Below the pieces are notes generated by a model, which saw only the letters and a program-made list of their open reading frames with translations, did not search any database and was not told the origin of the DNA. From contig OY292274.1 of assembly GCA_958496175.1 (NCBI GenBank), forward strand, positions 32,527,482-32,591,481: DNA of 64,000 nt. The letters run 5' to 3'. Source of the DNA: Sisyra terminalis. Lineage: Eukaryota; Arthropoda; Insecta; Neuroptera; Sisyridae. Numbering within the stretch: position 1 is the first letter of the stretch; each line of letters begins with the position of its first letter. Shown piece after piece: positions 11,666-22,205 of this stretch. Position numbers and translations under genes: made by a program.

Positions 11666-14120
11666 CTAAAACAGAAAGAAAATTATAGTTAGTAAAAAGA
11701 TCATAAAAATATTTCATTTTGAGTCGACTTTTGACAAATTTAACAAAAAACAGCTAATTGCTTAAAAGTTATATTCCTTTTCTTAAAATTCAGTGTTAAT
11801 AGGTATTGTTTTAAATTGTCTCATATTTTTTTTAAAAAACCATTGACTTTACAATGGCAAAAAATATAGTATTTTATCAATATAACTTCTTTTTTTTCAA
11901 AATTATTTTCAGATATTTTACGAGTATTATTTCCGTTGCATGCGGTTATGGGTGCTGTGGAACATTAATATTTATTTTATGGGAGTTTAATATGATGTTT
12001 CTAAAATCTATCTGCCATTTATAAATACTACTTCCTTATTATGTAGTTGGTGTAAGTTAGATAATCATAAATTTATTATTATGACGAGTCTACTTTCTTC
12101 CTTTTAGGTAACAATTTTATTCATTTTGTCTTTTTTTGATTTTAGTGAATACAGTAAGCTTAGACAAAAAAAAAATAAGTACATAAATTTGGGAAGTTAC
12201 TTTCTATTCGCAACATTTAGGTACGTTGATAACAATAAATTAATATCATATGTACTTATGTTCCCATACTTGTATAAAATTTGATTTTATTTATGTTTAT
12301 ATAAACATGTGTTTTCCATGAGTTAAAATCATTCAGGAAACTTTATTTCATCCTTGCCAGATGTTTGCGAATATTTTGGGTTACTATTAGATAATTTGTG
12401 ATTTTTCAGTCTCTCTATTTTTAGCCAATGCCATTACAAATGAAATTTTAAATAGGAAATAAAAGAAAATACCTAAATTTATAATTGGGATATAGGAAAT
12501 ATTATATCCCAATTTAAATTTAAAACTAAGTTAGTCGAAACTCTCATCTTCATCCATAATTTGTTAAATAAATTATAGACCAGAAAATATATTTTGTAGA
12601 AGCTATTTCTGTATGAACAACCTCACTGATGTGTGCCATGTTACATTTCCTGTTAAACTTCCGCTAAATCTTTCATCTAAAATTTACCTACATGTCTTAT
12701 TAGAAAATTAAGTAAAATTCCAAAGCACATCACATAACACTCTGATGAAAGATCTTCCTTTAAACCCTAATTAAATTAGACTAGAATGTTTTGTTTCCCT
12801 ACAACAAACAGGGTTCTACAGTCCATTTCTTTTGACAAAGAACGAAAGCATATTAGCACATAAATCTACGTTGACATTGATAATGGCTAAGTATTTTTAA
12901 AACCATTTTTTTAGAAACAAAAAGTTTCATAAAATTTATAAAGTATTCCACGTGAGACAATACTTTTCTGTGTCATATTACTAGTTTAAAGTAATAAAAA
13001 TTTGTGGAACATACACATATGGCTTTCGAGTTATTGAACTAGTTTTGTATTTAATATATCTATGTAGATTGAAAAAAAATGCTTAATGGCGTAATAATTT
13101 ATTTAAACTTAAGGACTATCATAGCAATAAATTGTGTACACGAGGCTTAATATAAAAAATATAATTTTATTCATTCAGACAATATTCATTGAAAACAAAA
13201 AGCTTCAAATAACAATATGACTTTTATGATTTTATCGTTAACAAACAATTTACACATACATATATGCAGAAAACTTTATATTTGATTTACGGTATTATCG
13301 TTAGAGGCACCGGGGCTTATGAACAAATATATTTCCCTAAATACAATACATTTGATATATACGCCAGTTAATACTAACATACACTATTAATATTTCATTT
13401 TATGAACTATTGTATTACTCTTTCATGTGTTTTCTAAAATATGAAGGATTTGCAAATGAAACGAATTTCATGTATAAAAAGTTAAATGAAAGTTAATTAT
13501 TTTGTTACATTAATTAGAGTTAAAATAGAAATTTAATTTCAAAAACCTTCAAAATTATTAACAAAAGAGTATAAAATAAATAATAACGAAATTTTATTAA
13601 CTACAACGTCCATAAGGAAATATTTCAAGTATTTCAAAACGGAAGTATTTGTTCAAAATCTTTAACGTAGGGATGTCGAAGAATATCGATATTTTGCGAT
13701 TCGATATATTTAGTTATATATATATATATAAAAGTTTAAGTACCAAAATTTATAAAAATCGATATTTTTTTGTATATTTTGTGTGTTAGCGACAAAGAAA
13801 TTTCAAGTTTCCATGTTCATTATGCTATACAAACCCCATAAGTGTTAAAAATAATCATATTATTAGAGTTGGCAGCAAACAGAATATATATATATTAATT
13901 GAATAAATAATGATATTATTAGTAATAATCATAATATTATTGAAAACTGAAAAATTTGAAAACTGTTGAATAGATAACACGATGATATTGTCGCAGTTAC
14001 ATTTCCAAAAAAATACAGTGTATCTAATGTACATAGTTCACCGTTTATAATAATTAAAAGAATTGGATTAAGGCGAAATATAAGTTTTAAACTCACTTAA
14101 TTTTAGATGTAGCATCAAGA
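11666..14120. other. Intron sequence of the minus-strand gene
   Basis: A+T-rich, with no supported gene. A short (TA)n run lies at about 13711-13730. Inverted TATCGATATTTTG-like words near 13690 and 14455 may be subterminal repeats of the decayed hAT element whose coding remnant lies at 14121-14290. Confidence 0.4.
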
Positions 14121-14290
14121 ATTAAACAAAAATAAACCGTCCGGTGCACAAAACCGAAAACGGAAAGCAAAAAATTATCAGAGCAAAAACAGTTGGCTGG
14201 TTCTTTAAACAAATTTTTAAATTTAGATGCACCTTCAACTTCTACACTTTCTGCCAATGAAAATGATGATAACAAATTTATATTGTGCTA
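14121..14290 (+). pseudogene. hAT transposase N-terminal exon remnant
   Basis: Two adjacent frames give the typical start of ZMYM-type hAT transposases. KPSGAQNRKRKAK is followed, after a shift of about one base in a run of A, by KLSEQKQLAGSLNKFLN and then a Ser/Thr/Asn/Asp-rich linker ending at a TAG near 14290. No downstream catalytic core, RNase-H fold or dimerisation domain follows. The reading is by family resemblance of the basic start and the SGA and SL.KFL motifs. It cannot encode an active transposase. Confidence 0.5.
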
Positions 14291-14639
14291 GAGCTTTTAT
14301 TAATTCTGTTCTATTTCTATTGTTATGTTTGGATTAATAAAACAGATTTTTAACTGAATGCTTTATACTTTTTGTTTTCCTATTTGAATGGAGTTTTTAT
14401 TTAAAATTAGCACCCATCCTATGGTATAGTGAAATTCCCTTTAAAATCATATCGCTATATCAATATTTTGTTTTCAAAATAACGATAATTTCCAGTTTTT
14501 CAGATATAATTGCGAATAAAGTGTCAAAATAAGGCAGTTTTGAATATTCACCCAACATAGATGGGAGAGTTACATGAGTTACAGTTATGGGCATATGGGA
14601 TAAAAATTTCTATAGGTATTACCTACACTAGGTGTATTA

Positions 14640-15245
14640 CTATGAGGGTCAGCCAAATCATGTTATTGAGGCAATTTTTTGTTTTGATTTTTGACAAAAA
14701 TTTTTAATTTGCAAAAGTATAAATTTCCAACGAATTTAATAATTTTTAATAGCATTAAACATGTCGAGTTTTGTGCCTAAAAAGTACGCTTCGTGGATAG
14801 CATTGATTTTCAATTATCATTTAAACAAAAACCGCTGGAAAATCGCATCGTATGCTTGTCAAAGCTTATGTTGAGCATACTTTTAAGGAATCGGAATGTT
14901 TTAATAAGTTTTAAAAAATTAAAAGTGGTGATATTGATGTGGAGAACGAAGATTGTGGAAGACCACCGAAAAAGATTGAAGACATCGAATTTTAAAAACG
15001 ACCAGAATATCAAAATAGGCAATACAAAGTGTTTTTACTGCATGGTAATTCCCCTGGCCACACAGAAAACTGAGTGAAAGATATGGTTGAGATATTCACT
15101 TCTTACGAAAATCTACAAAAATGTGACTCGGTGACGGGTTTTGCTCAAAAGATGGACAATTTTTTTGGCATGGCACCCATAAATCGCCAGAAAGATAGTA
15201 AAAATGTATAGTCAATAGAGGCAATTATTTTGAATAATATAAGTA
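14640..15245 (+). pseudogene. Decayed mariner transposase, internally deleted (copy 1)
   Basis: Starting at an ATG at 14761 (MSSFVPK) the reading shifts frame and picks up GKSHRMLVKAYVEHTFKE, SGDIDVENEDCGRPPKK and then, after an internal deletion, KRPEYQNRQYKVFLLHGN-SPGHTE and later fragments. These are the helix-turn-helix half and the central catalytic part of mariner transposases (irritans-like by appearance). Usual length is about 345 residues; much of the middle is missing. The second catalytic Asp, normally in LLHDN, reads Gly (LLHGN), and several stops occur. The copy is dead. The second copy at 56950 shares the Gly change. I could not define terminal repeats. Confidence 0.72.
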
Positions 15246-15603
15246 TTTTCTTATAGAAACAATAAAAACTTATTTTTCAGAAAAATCCGATTTCATATAT
15301 ATACACACTTATTTACGTATTCGTCATGAATGCAAAATTGGTTCAAAATGCTTCTAATATTTTTGATTTCCGCAAAAAATAACGTATTTTTCGTAAATAA
15401 GCTGTCCAATGCCCTTTTTTATTTTTTAATAAAAAGTTTTTGTTTCATTACAACAATTTTATTGATTTCTATAGAATGAATCCTTATGTTTTAAAAGGTG
15501 TAAAATTTCCACGACCATGAAGGTTGAAGAGAGATGTTTGCAGAAAAGCTCAGGCTCTTAAGGGACGTTATGCTAATAGAAGAAGAAGAAAATACGTGCA
15601 AAC
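15246..15603. other. Non-coding spacer between mariner remnant and LINE copy 1
   Basis: A+T-rich intronic sequence with no gene or repeat that I can support. It contains a GAAGAAGAAGAA run at about 15579-15591, shortly before the LINE target site. Confidence 0.4.
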
Positions 15604-15808
15604 AAAACTTGCCACCCCAGTCGAAATCTGACCTCGGTCAAATGCAATCCAAAGGTAGTTGATCTACAACAGTGAAGATCAAGTTTGAACTAAAAATAGT
15701 GAAACCGACAATAGCCAAGCTAGGCTCAAATTCGCTCACAACCCGGTGAGTGAATAAATCAAATAAATACCAAAAACATCACTAAACCTACTAAAAACCA
15801 AAAAAAAA

Positions 15809-16855
15809 ATGACCACCACCTTTTCCAATAACACCTCATCCTACGCACAAATAACTCAAAAAACCACAATAGTTATTCCAACCTTCCCTACAAAAAAACA
15901 AGCAATTGTGTTCGAGAGCATCTCTAATACAAAAATAGCAGATTACATAAAAGCAGTTGGAAATCAAATCGACCCAAGAAATATCATGTTTGCATCCCGA
16001 CTGTCCAACAATCGTATCTGTATATATCTAAAATCAACTGATACCGTCGACACATACATAAACAATTTCAAAAACATTACAGTAAATGAGACGACCATAT
16101 CATGCAGGCGATTAATTGCACCAACAACGAAACTTATCATTTCAAACGTTTGCCCGTCTACTCCACACCATATTATTATAGCTGCGTTAGCCCAAACAGG
16201 ATTAGAAATAATGTCCGGGATGCAATTCATTCGAATAGGAATGCAGGAGGAGAGATTTAAACATATATATAGCTTTAGACGATTCGTATTCGTCAAAGCA
16301 TATGACCCCAAAATCCATCCAGACTCTCCCATTATAAAACACGACAACGAAGAAAACCGCATCTTTTTAGGAGAATCTGCTTACCAATTGCAGAAAACTG
16401 ACAACAGTGGAAAAAATACCGACACACACAATTCTCACAACACAGTCAATCGCTCAGATGAACACCAACTCAATCCCGACAACGATACCACGACAACCAT
16501 ATCAAAACCAATTATTTCAAATACCAATAATCAAAACTCTACCATTTTCCAACCAGAATCACCAACAATAGAAAATAACAACATAAATATAACCCAGACC
16601 ACCAGACACAACGAAGCGGACGAAGTTATCGAAATGCCACCCCCAATAACTAGCAAAAATGATAATAATAAACCCCACCCCAAGAGAGTAAAGAGAACCC
16701 GACAGCCGACAGTATCGAACTCATCATCTGAAGGTATTAAAGGAAACAATCAATCCCAGTCAGAAATTGCCGATGACGATACTGAAGGAAACAGCAACTT
16801 GGAACAAATGGGAAACAAAGAGTGTACCACCAGACGACAGGTTAAAAAGAAATAA
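15809..16855 (+). pseudogene. LINE ORF1-type protein, truncated by frameshift (copy 1)
   Basis: Encodes 348 residues closely matching the 434-residue proteins at 19367 and 32841. One base is missing in an A-rich run just before the premature stop near 16850. The lost C-terminal part (EEEDWATIK, then MENARSNQDLNDL) continues in other frames to about 17153, with further small insertions after 16910 and 16960. Domain order is otherwise as in copy 2. Residues from about 205 include ten extra codons (THNSHNTVNR region). The product would lack the C-terminal charged, helical segment. It is probably not functional, although the N-terminal nucleic-acid-binding half is intact. Confidence 0.8.
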
Positions 16856-17308
16856 AATCTAAATAAAAAAAAAACAGAAAACGAAACTTCTGAGGAAGAG
16901 GATTGGGCCACAATTAAAAGTGGTCTATTTCAATCCCAACTCAATCTCCCACTAAACATTCATTGACCAGATAAGGAATATCATGGAAAATGCCCGCAGC
17001 AACCAAGACCTAAACGATTTGGCCCTGGATTACGCCACAAGCGTAGAAGACCTCGTCAGCACATTTCAACAACTCCACCCAAAAATGAGCCCAAGTTTAA
17101 AAAACAGATGTACGCGGTTAATCAAAAGACTGCAAGAACACGAGTTTCCCTAAATTCATACCACCAAAGAATTTTATCGGAGTATATTCAATTCAAATAT
17201 ATTCAATCACTAGGATAATCTATTTTAATCTGTTTAAATCTATTTAAGTTTGTTTTAGTATTTTTTATGTTAAAGATGAATGTAAAACTGTAAAAGCTAT
17301 CAAATTTT

Positions 17309-17339
17309 AGTCGCTAATGACCAAGCTGTTGAAGCGACT
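17309..17339 (+). promoter_or_regulatory. LINE 3' terminal hairpin (copy 1)
   Basis: AGTCGCT at 17309-17315 pairs perfectly with AGCGACT at 17333-17339 around a 17-base loop, immediately upstream of the poly(A) tail. It is conserved in all three copies and related to the SINE tail. By analogy with other LINE/SINE pairs it is the likely recognition element for the reverse transcriptase. Confidence 0.6.
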
Positions 17340-17378
17340 TAAAATAAATAAATAAAAAAAAAAAAAAAAAACTTGCCA

Positions 17379-19106
17379 AAATTTAGTTGAAAGTTTCTCG
17401 ACACGCAGTTTAAATTCTACCACAAATTTGATAAAATGTGGTGAACGGGATGGCTTACATAATAGTTTTTATAAACAGTAAATATGATCTAAAATCCAAA
17501 AAATTGTTTCCAAATGTTATTTTTTTATAATCATAAACTTAAATCTTTATAAATTGTGGTAATTAAATTCACTATTCAAATTATAATCCCTCTATATTAC
17601 CAGGAGGCGATGGTTATTTCAAAGTTGAAAAATACTAGACCTATGTTCAATCAATATTGCTGAAAAACCTCTTGAATATCCATTAAGAAATTATAAAATT
17701 AACATTTAATTTTGTATTTGTTGATTTTTTTCAAAATTTAAAAATTAACATGTTATGTTTGTTCCTTACAAATAAATTTTGATATGCTGCACGGAAAACA
17801 AAACCTGAAACACTCCGCTTAATATTGATTGAACTTGTATTAATGCCGGTGTGCAATTAATTAAATTTAAAAATTTCAATCAATAGCTGTAACTTTATAC
17901 ACAAATATAGGGATAGTTTGTATGAGGCTAAACAAGTAAAAAGTGTTTTACTCGTATATTCAATTGAATAGTATCAATAATCGAAATGATCAATGCATTT
18001 GGAATATTTGATAGTAATGACTAACTTTATTGGTTAAAAACTTTATTGGTAATGGTTAAATAATGAAAACTCTAAGTTTTGATTTTGTTAGTTACATAGA
18101 CTTTAAAAAATATATAATGTTAACATTGGATATATTATTATTACAGACATTTACCAATTGTGGTTGTTCAGAAAAATAAACAACAGACGTTAAACTAATA
18201 TTGAAAGCCATAATTTTTCTGAAAAATCAAAATATTTATAAGAAACATAAATTTACTTATTTTCTTAACACAATTATAAATTTTAAGCAACGCATTTGAA
18301 AAAGATTTATAATGTTTTAGTAAAGAAATAATAAAACTTACTAACATTACAAACATAAGATTTGAAATAAGGCAAATTGAATAGGGAATATATAATATAT
18401 TGGCCCGACAGAACAGGTTTTTTGCATGACAATAATCACACATTCAATAATATAAATTCACGCCAACTATAATTTCATTAACGTCAATATCTAAATGACA
18501 AAAAAGATTCAGAACACCAGAAAAAGCGAATCCCGACAGGTTTGCGTACAAAACCACGTGTCTTATTGGTCATCATGTGCGGCAAAAATATTTCGGAACC
18601 TCGAAAAACAAAATGTGTAACTAGAAATAATTACCATCTGAGAATTAAGAGAACAACTACATTTAAACATGTGTTCGGGATGAAGATACAGCTAAAGTTG
18701 TCTTATATTCCCAATGAGGCAAAATTAATACCATTAGGTCAAAAGCGTAAGCGCGTATGTCCAATTAAATAAAAACAAAGCTTTGATTCTACAATAAGAA
18801 ACCTTTGTTTTATTTTTTATTTTTTATGTTGTATTTGTGTTAGCTTTTATCATTATTATTTTTTGCATTTTTATGTACGGCAGCACTGCATTACATATAA
18901 ATTTGTGCAATATTACTATCAATTATTATGTAAAAAAAAAAACAAGACTAAAAATAAATAATATAGTTATCAAGAAATGTTATTATATATTCTACCCAAA
19001 ATCAATTTCTACTTTTGTCAGTATATCTATTTTTTGGCGTTTGTATTTTTTCGATCTTAAATTTTTGTCGTGGAAAATTTTTCCTTATCGTTAAATATAC
19101 ACTCTT
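17379..19106. other. Intron sequence between LINE copies 1 and 2
   Basis: No supported gene. A frame at 18542-18772 ends with a basic stretch GQKRKRVCPIK, which could be the end of a decayed transposase, but nothing upstream confirms it. The rest is A+T-rich with no repeats recognised. Confidence 0.35.
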
Positions 19107-19176
19107 TTTAATTTTTATTTATCGTTGCTTTATAATTACTAAGATCTTTAACGACTTTAGGGTTTATAAAAATCCA
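19107..19176 (-). repeat. tRNA-derived SINE, 3' portion, split by LINE copy 2
   Basis: On the minus strand this is the SINE tail: a conserved CTTAGTAATTATAAAGC segment followed by an A-rich end. The sequence stops at AAAAATCCA, where the LINE inserted, and resumes at 20896 on the far side after the duplicated AAAAATCCA. Together the two parts make one complete SINE of about 170 bp. Confidence 0.8.
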
Positions 19177-19366
19177 CAGTCGAAATCTGACCTCGGTCAA
19201 ATGCAGTCCAAAGGCAGTTGATCTACAACAGTGAAAATCAAGTTTGAACTAAAAATAGTGAAACCGACAATAGCCAAGCCAGGCCCAAATTCGCTCACAA
19301 CCCGGTGAGTGAATCAATCAAATAAACACCAAAAACATCACTAAAACCTACTAAAAACCAAAAAAA

Positions 19367-20671
19367 ATGACCACCACCGTTTCCAATAACACCTCATCCT
19401 ACGCACAAATAACTCAAAAAACCACAACAGTTATTCCAACCTTCCCTACAAAAAAACAAGCAATTGTGTTCGAGAGCATCTCTAATACAAAAATAGCAGA
19501 TTATGTAAAAGCAGTTGGAAATCAAATCGACCCAAGAAATATCATGTTTGCATCCCGACTGTCCAACAATCGTATCTGTATATATCTAAAATCAACTGAT
19601 ACCGTCGACACATACATAAACAATTTCAAAAACATTACAGTAAACGAGACGACCATATCATGCAGGCGATTAATTGCACCAACAACGAAACTTATCATTT
19701 CAAACGTTTGCCCATCTATTCCACACCATATTATTATAGCAGCGTTAGCCCAAACAGGATTAGAAATAATGTCCGGGATGCAATTCATTCGAATAGGAAT
19801 GCAGGAGGAGAGATTTAAACATATCTATAACTTTAGACGATTCGTATTCGTCAAAGCATATGACCCCAAAATCCACCCAGACTCTCTCATTATAAAACAC
19901 GACAACGAAGAATACCGCATCTTTCTAGGAGAACCCGCTTACCAATTGCAGAAAACTGACAACAGTGGAAAAAATACCAACACAGTCGAACACCAACTCA
20001 ATCCCGACAGCGATACCACGAACACCATATCAAAACCAATCAATTTAAATAACAATAATCAAAACTCTACCATTTCCCAACCAGAACCACCAACAATAGA
20101 AAATAACAACATAAATATAACCCAAACCACCAGACACAACGAAGCGGACGAAGTTATCGAAATGCCACCCCCAATAACTAGCAAAAATGATAATAATAAA
20201 CCCCACCCCAAGAGAGTAAAGAGAACCCGACAGCCGACAGTATCGAACTCATCATCTGAAGGTATTAAAGGAAACAATCAATCCCAGTCAGAAATTGCCG
20301 ATGACGATACTGAAGGAAACAGCAACTCGGAACAAAGGGGAAACAAAGAGTCTACCACCAGACGACAGGTTAGAAAAAAAATAAAATCTAAATCAAAAAA
20401 AACAGAAAACGAAACTTCTGAGGAAGAGGATTGGGCCACAATCAAAATATTTCAATCCCAACTCAATCTTCCACTAAACATTGACCAGATAAGGAATATC
20501 ATGGAAAATGCCCGCTGCAACCAAGACCTAAACGATTTGGACCTGGATAACGCCACAAGCATAGAAGACCTCATCAGCACACTTCAACAACTCCACCCAA
20601 AAATGAGCCCAAGTTTAAAAAACAGATGCACGCGGTTAATCAAAAGACTGCAAGAGCACGAGTTTCCATAA
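19367..20671 (+). CDS. ORF1-type (gag-like) protein of the ORF1-only LINE, copy 2
   Basis: 434 residues from the ATG at 19367, which follows a run of A residues. Residues 1-20 are Thr/Ser-rich. About 25-185 form a conserved block with the RRM-like or gag-like look of LINE ORF1 proteins; landmarks are KQAIVFESISNTKIADYVK, KLIISNVCPSIPHH and EEYRIFLGEPAYQLQK. In related ORF1 proteins the YRIFL block is normally followed by CCHC zinc knuckles; here there are none, and only four Cys occur in the whole protein. Residues 190-340 are Asn/Thr/Ser-rich and low-complexity with a basic patch KRVKRTRQ. The end (about 350-434) is a charged, probably helical segment with KMSPSLKNRCTRLIKRLQ. The likely role is RNA binding and particle formation, acting with a reverse transcriptase supplied in trans. 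The family assignment is by pattern recognition. Confidence 0.8.
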   Translation: MTTTVSNNTSSYAQITQKTTTVIPTFPTKKQAIVFESISNTKIADYVKAVGNQIDPRNIMFASRLSNNRICIYLKSTDTVDTYINNFKNITVNETTISCRRLIAPTTKLIISNVCPSIPHHIIIAALAQTGLEIMSGMQFIRIGMQEERFKHIYNFRRFVFVKAYDPKIHPDSLIIKHDNEEYRIFLGEPAYQLQKTDNSGKNTNTVEHQLNPDSDTTNTISKPINLNNNNQNSTISQPEPPTIENNNINITQTTRHNEADEVIEMPPPITSKNDNNKPHPKRVKRTRQPTVSNSSSEGIKGNNQSQSEIADDDTEGNSNSEQRGNKESTTRRQVRKKIKSKSKKTENETSEEEDWATIKIFQSQLNLPLNIDQIRNIMENARCNQDLNDLDLDNATSIEDLISTLQQLHPKMSPSLKNRCTRLIKRLQEHEFP

Positions 20672-20831
20672 ATTCATACCACCAAAAAATTTTGTCGGAG
20701 TATATTCAATTCAAATATATTCAATGACTAGAATAATCTATTTTAATTTGTTTAAATCTATTTAAGTCTGTTTTGATACCTTTTATGTTATGATAAATAT
20801 GAATGTAAAACTGTAAAACCTATCAAATTTT

Positions 20832-20862
20832 AGTCGCTAATGACCAAGCTGTTGAAGCGACT
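20832..20862 (+). promoter_or_regulatory. LINE 3' terminal hairpin (copy 2)
   Basis: AGTCGCT (20832-20838) pairs with AGCGACT (20856-20862). The loop contains GACCAAGCTGTTG. It directly precedes the A-rich tail and is identical to the hairpin in copies 1 and 3. Confidence 0.6.
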
Positions 20863-20895
20863 TAAAATAAAAAAAAAATAAAAAAAAAAAAATAA

Positions 20896-21003
20896 AAAAA
20901 TCCATAATCGAGAAATGCCGAAAATTTATTCGATATGAGGATCGAACCTAACACCTACCAGTTTTGAAGCAGTCACCTTGACCACTTGGTCACCAGTAGG
21001 TTT
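20896..21003 (-). repeat. tRNA-derived SINE, 5' portion with pol III promoter boxes, split by LINE copy 2
   Basis: On the minus strand the sequence starts near 21003 with ACTGGTGACCAAGTGG. The A box is at 20982-20992 (TGACCAAGTGG) and the B box at 20938-20948 (GGTTCGATCCT). Both match the internal RNA polymerase III promoter of a tRNA-derived SINE with a Ser/Leu-like head. The rest of the unit lies beyond the LINE at 19107-19176. Confidence 0.82.
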
Positions 21004-21356
21004 GAATGTACTTTTGTCGTGCGATAATTTTTTTCGTCCCCTAAAACATTGTTGTTCGTTCTAAATATTTTACTGGCGTTTCAAAAACCTTTTCTGTCGT
21101 TAGTTTATCCTATTTTGTCAGGCCAATAAATACAACCCAAATTGAGTAGACACTTGATTATGTGAATACACGTTTCGTATGTCAATGGTTATCAATGGAA
21201 CATACCTGTAGGTACTATAAAAACGTTATTGAATTGCAAATTTGGATTCTTTTTGATGTAACCTATGGAAACCTTGCTTTGTAAAACTAAGTTAGTATAT
21301 TTATACAGGCTATAAGGGTAAACGTAGCCTAACATGTGTATGTTTTAATATTGTTT
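21004..21356. other. Intron sequence, no feature seen
   Basis: A+T-rich spacer between the split SINE and the next SINE fragment. I recognise no repeat or gene. Confidence 0.4.
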
Positions 21357-21481
21357 TAAATTGTCATTTACTATAGCTTTATAACAACTAAAGTCTTTAG
21401 CGACTCAAGGGTTAATAAAAATCTATTACTAGAAATATCGAAAATCTGCTCGATATGACCACTCGGTCACCAGTAAGCTGT
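21357..21481 (-). repeat. SINE copy with internal deletion
   Basis: The 3' tail (minus strand) and the central AGCAGATTTTCGATATTTC segment are present. The B-box region is deleted, so the A-box part ACCGAGTGG joins directly to the central segment. It could not be transcribed from a normal two-part pol III promoter. Confidence 0.7.
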
Positions 21482-22067
21482 TCTAATAAGTATTTGTTTT
21501 ATTAGTGGAATTTGAACAAAAAAAATGATTATTTTTAAGATTAAAATTAATATTTTAACTGTGGTTTATTTCTTTATTTTCTTGTTTACTATTTAAGTAA
21601 AATAAATTTCAGAGATAAAGTAAGCCTTTGTGTAAACTAATAACAAAGAATACAATGAAATGTTCGTTGATTATTATTAATTGTATTAAAGTTACAAATT
21701 TAAGATGATTTTTTTTATAATTTGCTTTCATAATGGATCAGTTATTTATAAATTTTTATCTAGTTTACGTTTGTTTTAACTATTTTCTAAATAATTTTTC
21801 ATATACTACATACAGTATCAATCGCAAAATAGTTTCAACTTCATTAGTAGGTTAGACATTTCAAAAAAAATGTGCTGGTTTCAGTTATTAGTCTATACAT
21901 ATGCATATATATAACTGCACTAGTTAAATATTATGAAATCTATGCACAGATTAATATTTGCATAAACATGTGATACTATTATTCTTGCACTATTATGTTA
22001 CGTAATGTAATTAATCTAAAATATATCTAACGAATTAATATGGTTAATAAAAAACTGCTGTAATTAC
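21482..22067. other. Intron sequence 3' of the internal exon
   Basis: A+T-rich with no gene or repeat recognised. It contains the donor side of the 10.4-kb intron (GTAATTAC on the minus strand at 22060-22067). Confidence 0.4.
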
Positions 22068-22205
22068 CCAAAAGCTGTTCAAGGTACACACATTGATTGT
22101 TGTGATAATTTCCATCGTGAATTGGCTGTAAGTTGGGCTCAAAAGTATCGTTGATGTCTCCAGAATTTACCATTAGATTTAACCGAGCTGATAGTTCTTC
22201 TACAT
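22068..22205 (-). CDS. Internal exon of an unrecognised host gene
   Basis: The minus-strand acceptor reads TTCTGTTTCAG and the donor G|GTAATTAC. The 138-base exon has two leading bases, 45 sense codons and one trailing base. The peptide contains VEELSARLNLMVNSGD and continues to NNQCVYLEQLL. Its composition and codon use are clearly less A+T-rich than the flanks, and only one frame is open. The trailing base joins the exon at 11553-11665 in phase, supporting both calls. The function is unknown: no domain is visible in the 45 residues. The upstream exon must end in phase 1; the candidate at 63834-63983 does so but carries a stop. Confidence 0.65.

Larger units (their letters stand above)
15615..17367 (+). 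mobile_element. ORF1-only LINE derivative, copy 1 (older, frameshifted)
   Basis: Full-length insertion flanked by an 11-bp target duplication AAAACTTGCCA (15604-15614 and 17368-17378). The 5' leader starts AGTCGAAATCTGACC at 15619, preceded by four C residues absent from the other copies. One ORF1-type frame follows, then a short 3'UTR with a hairpin and a poly(A) tail containing AATAAATAAATAAA. No ORF2 (endonuclease/reverse transcriptase) exists between ORF1 and the 3'UTR. It carries ten extra in-frame codons relative to copies 2 and 3 and several small indels, marking it as an older or different subfamily. It lies antisense within a host intron. Confidence 0.88.
19177..20895 (+). mobile_element. 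ORF1-only LINE derivative, copy 2 (intact ORF, nested in a SINE)
   Basis: Flanked by the 9-bp duplication AAAAATCCA (19168-19176 and 20896-20904), which belongs to the host SINE. The leader starts AGTCGAAATCTGACC at 19178 and runs about 190 bp, including CCCGGTGAGTGAATC. One 434-codon ORF, a ~150-bp 3'UTR with hairpin and an A-rich tail follow. There is no ORF2. It differs from copy 3 at about ten positions over the ORF, so both are young. It is inserted antisense in a host-gene intron. Confidence 0.92.

Noticed and set aside
15964..16749. Minus-strand open frames inside LINE copy 1 (and at 19522-20277, 32996-33751)
   Set aside because: They are shadows of the plus-strand ORF1 and recur in every copy only because the copies are homologous.
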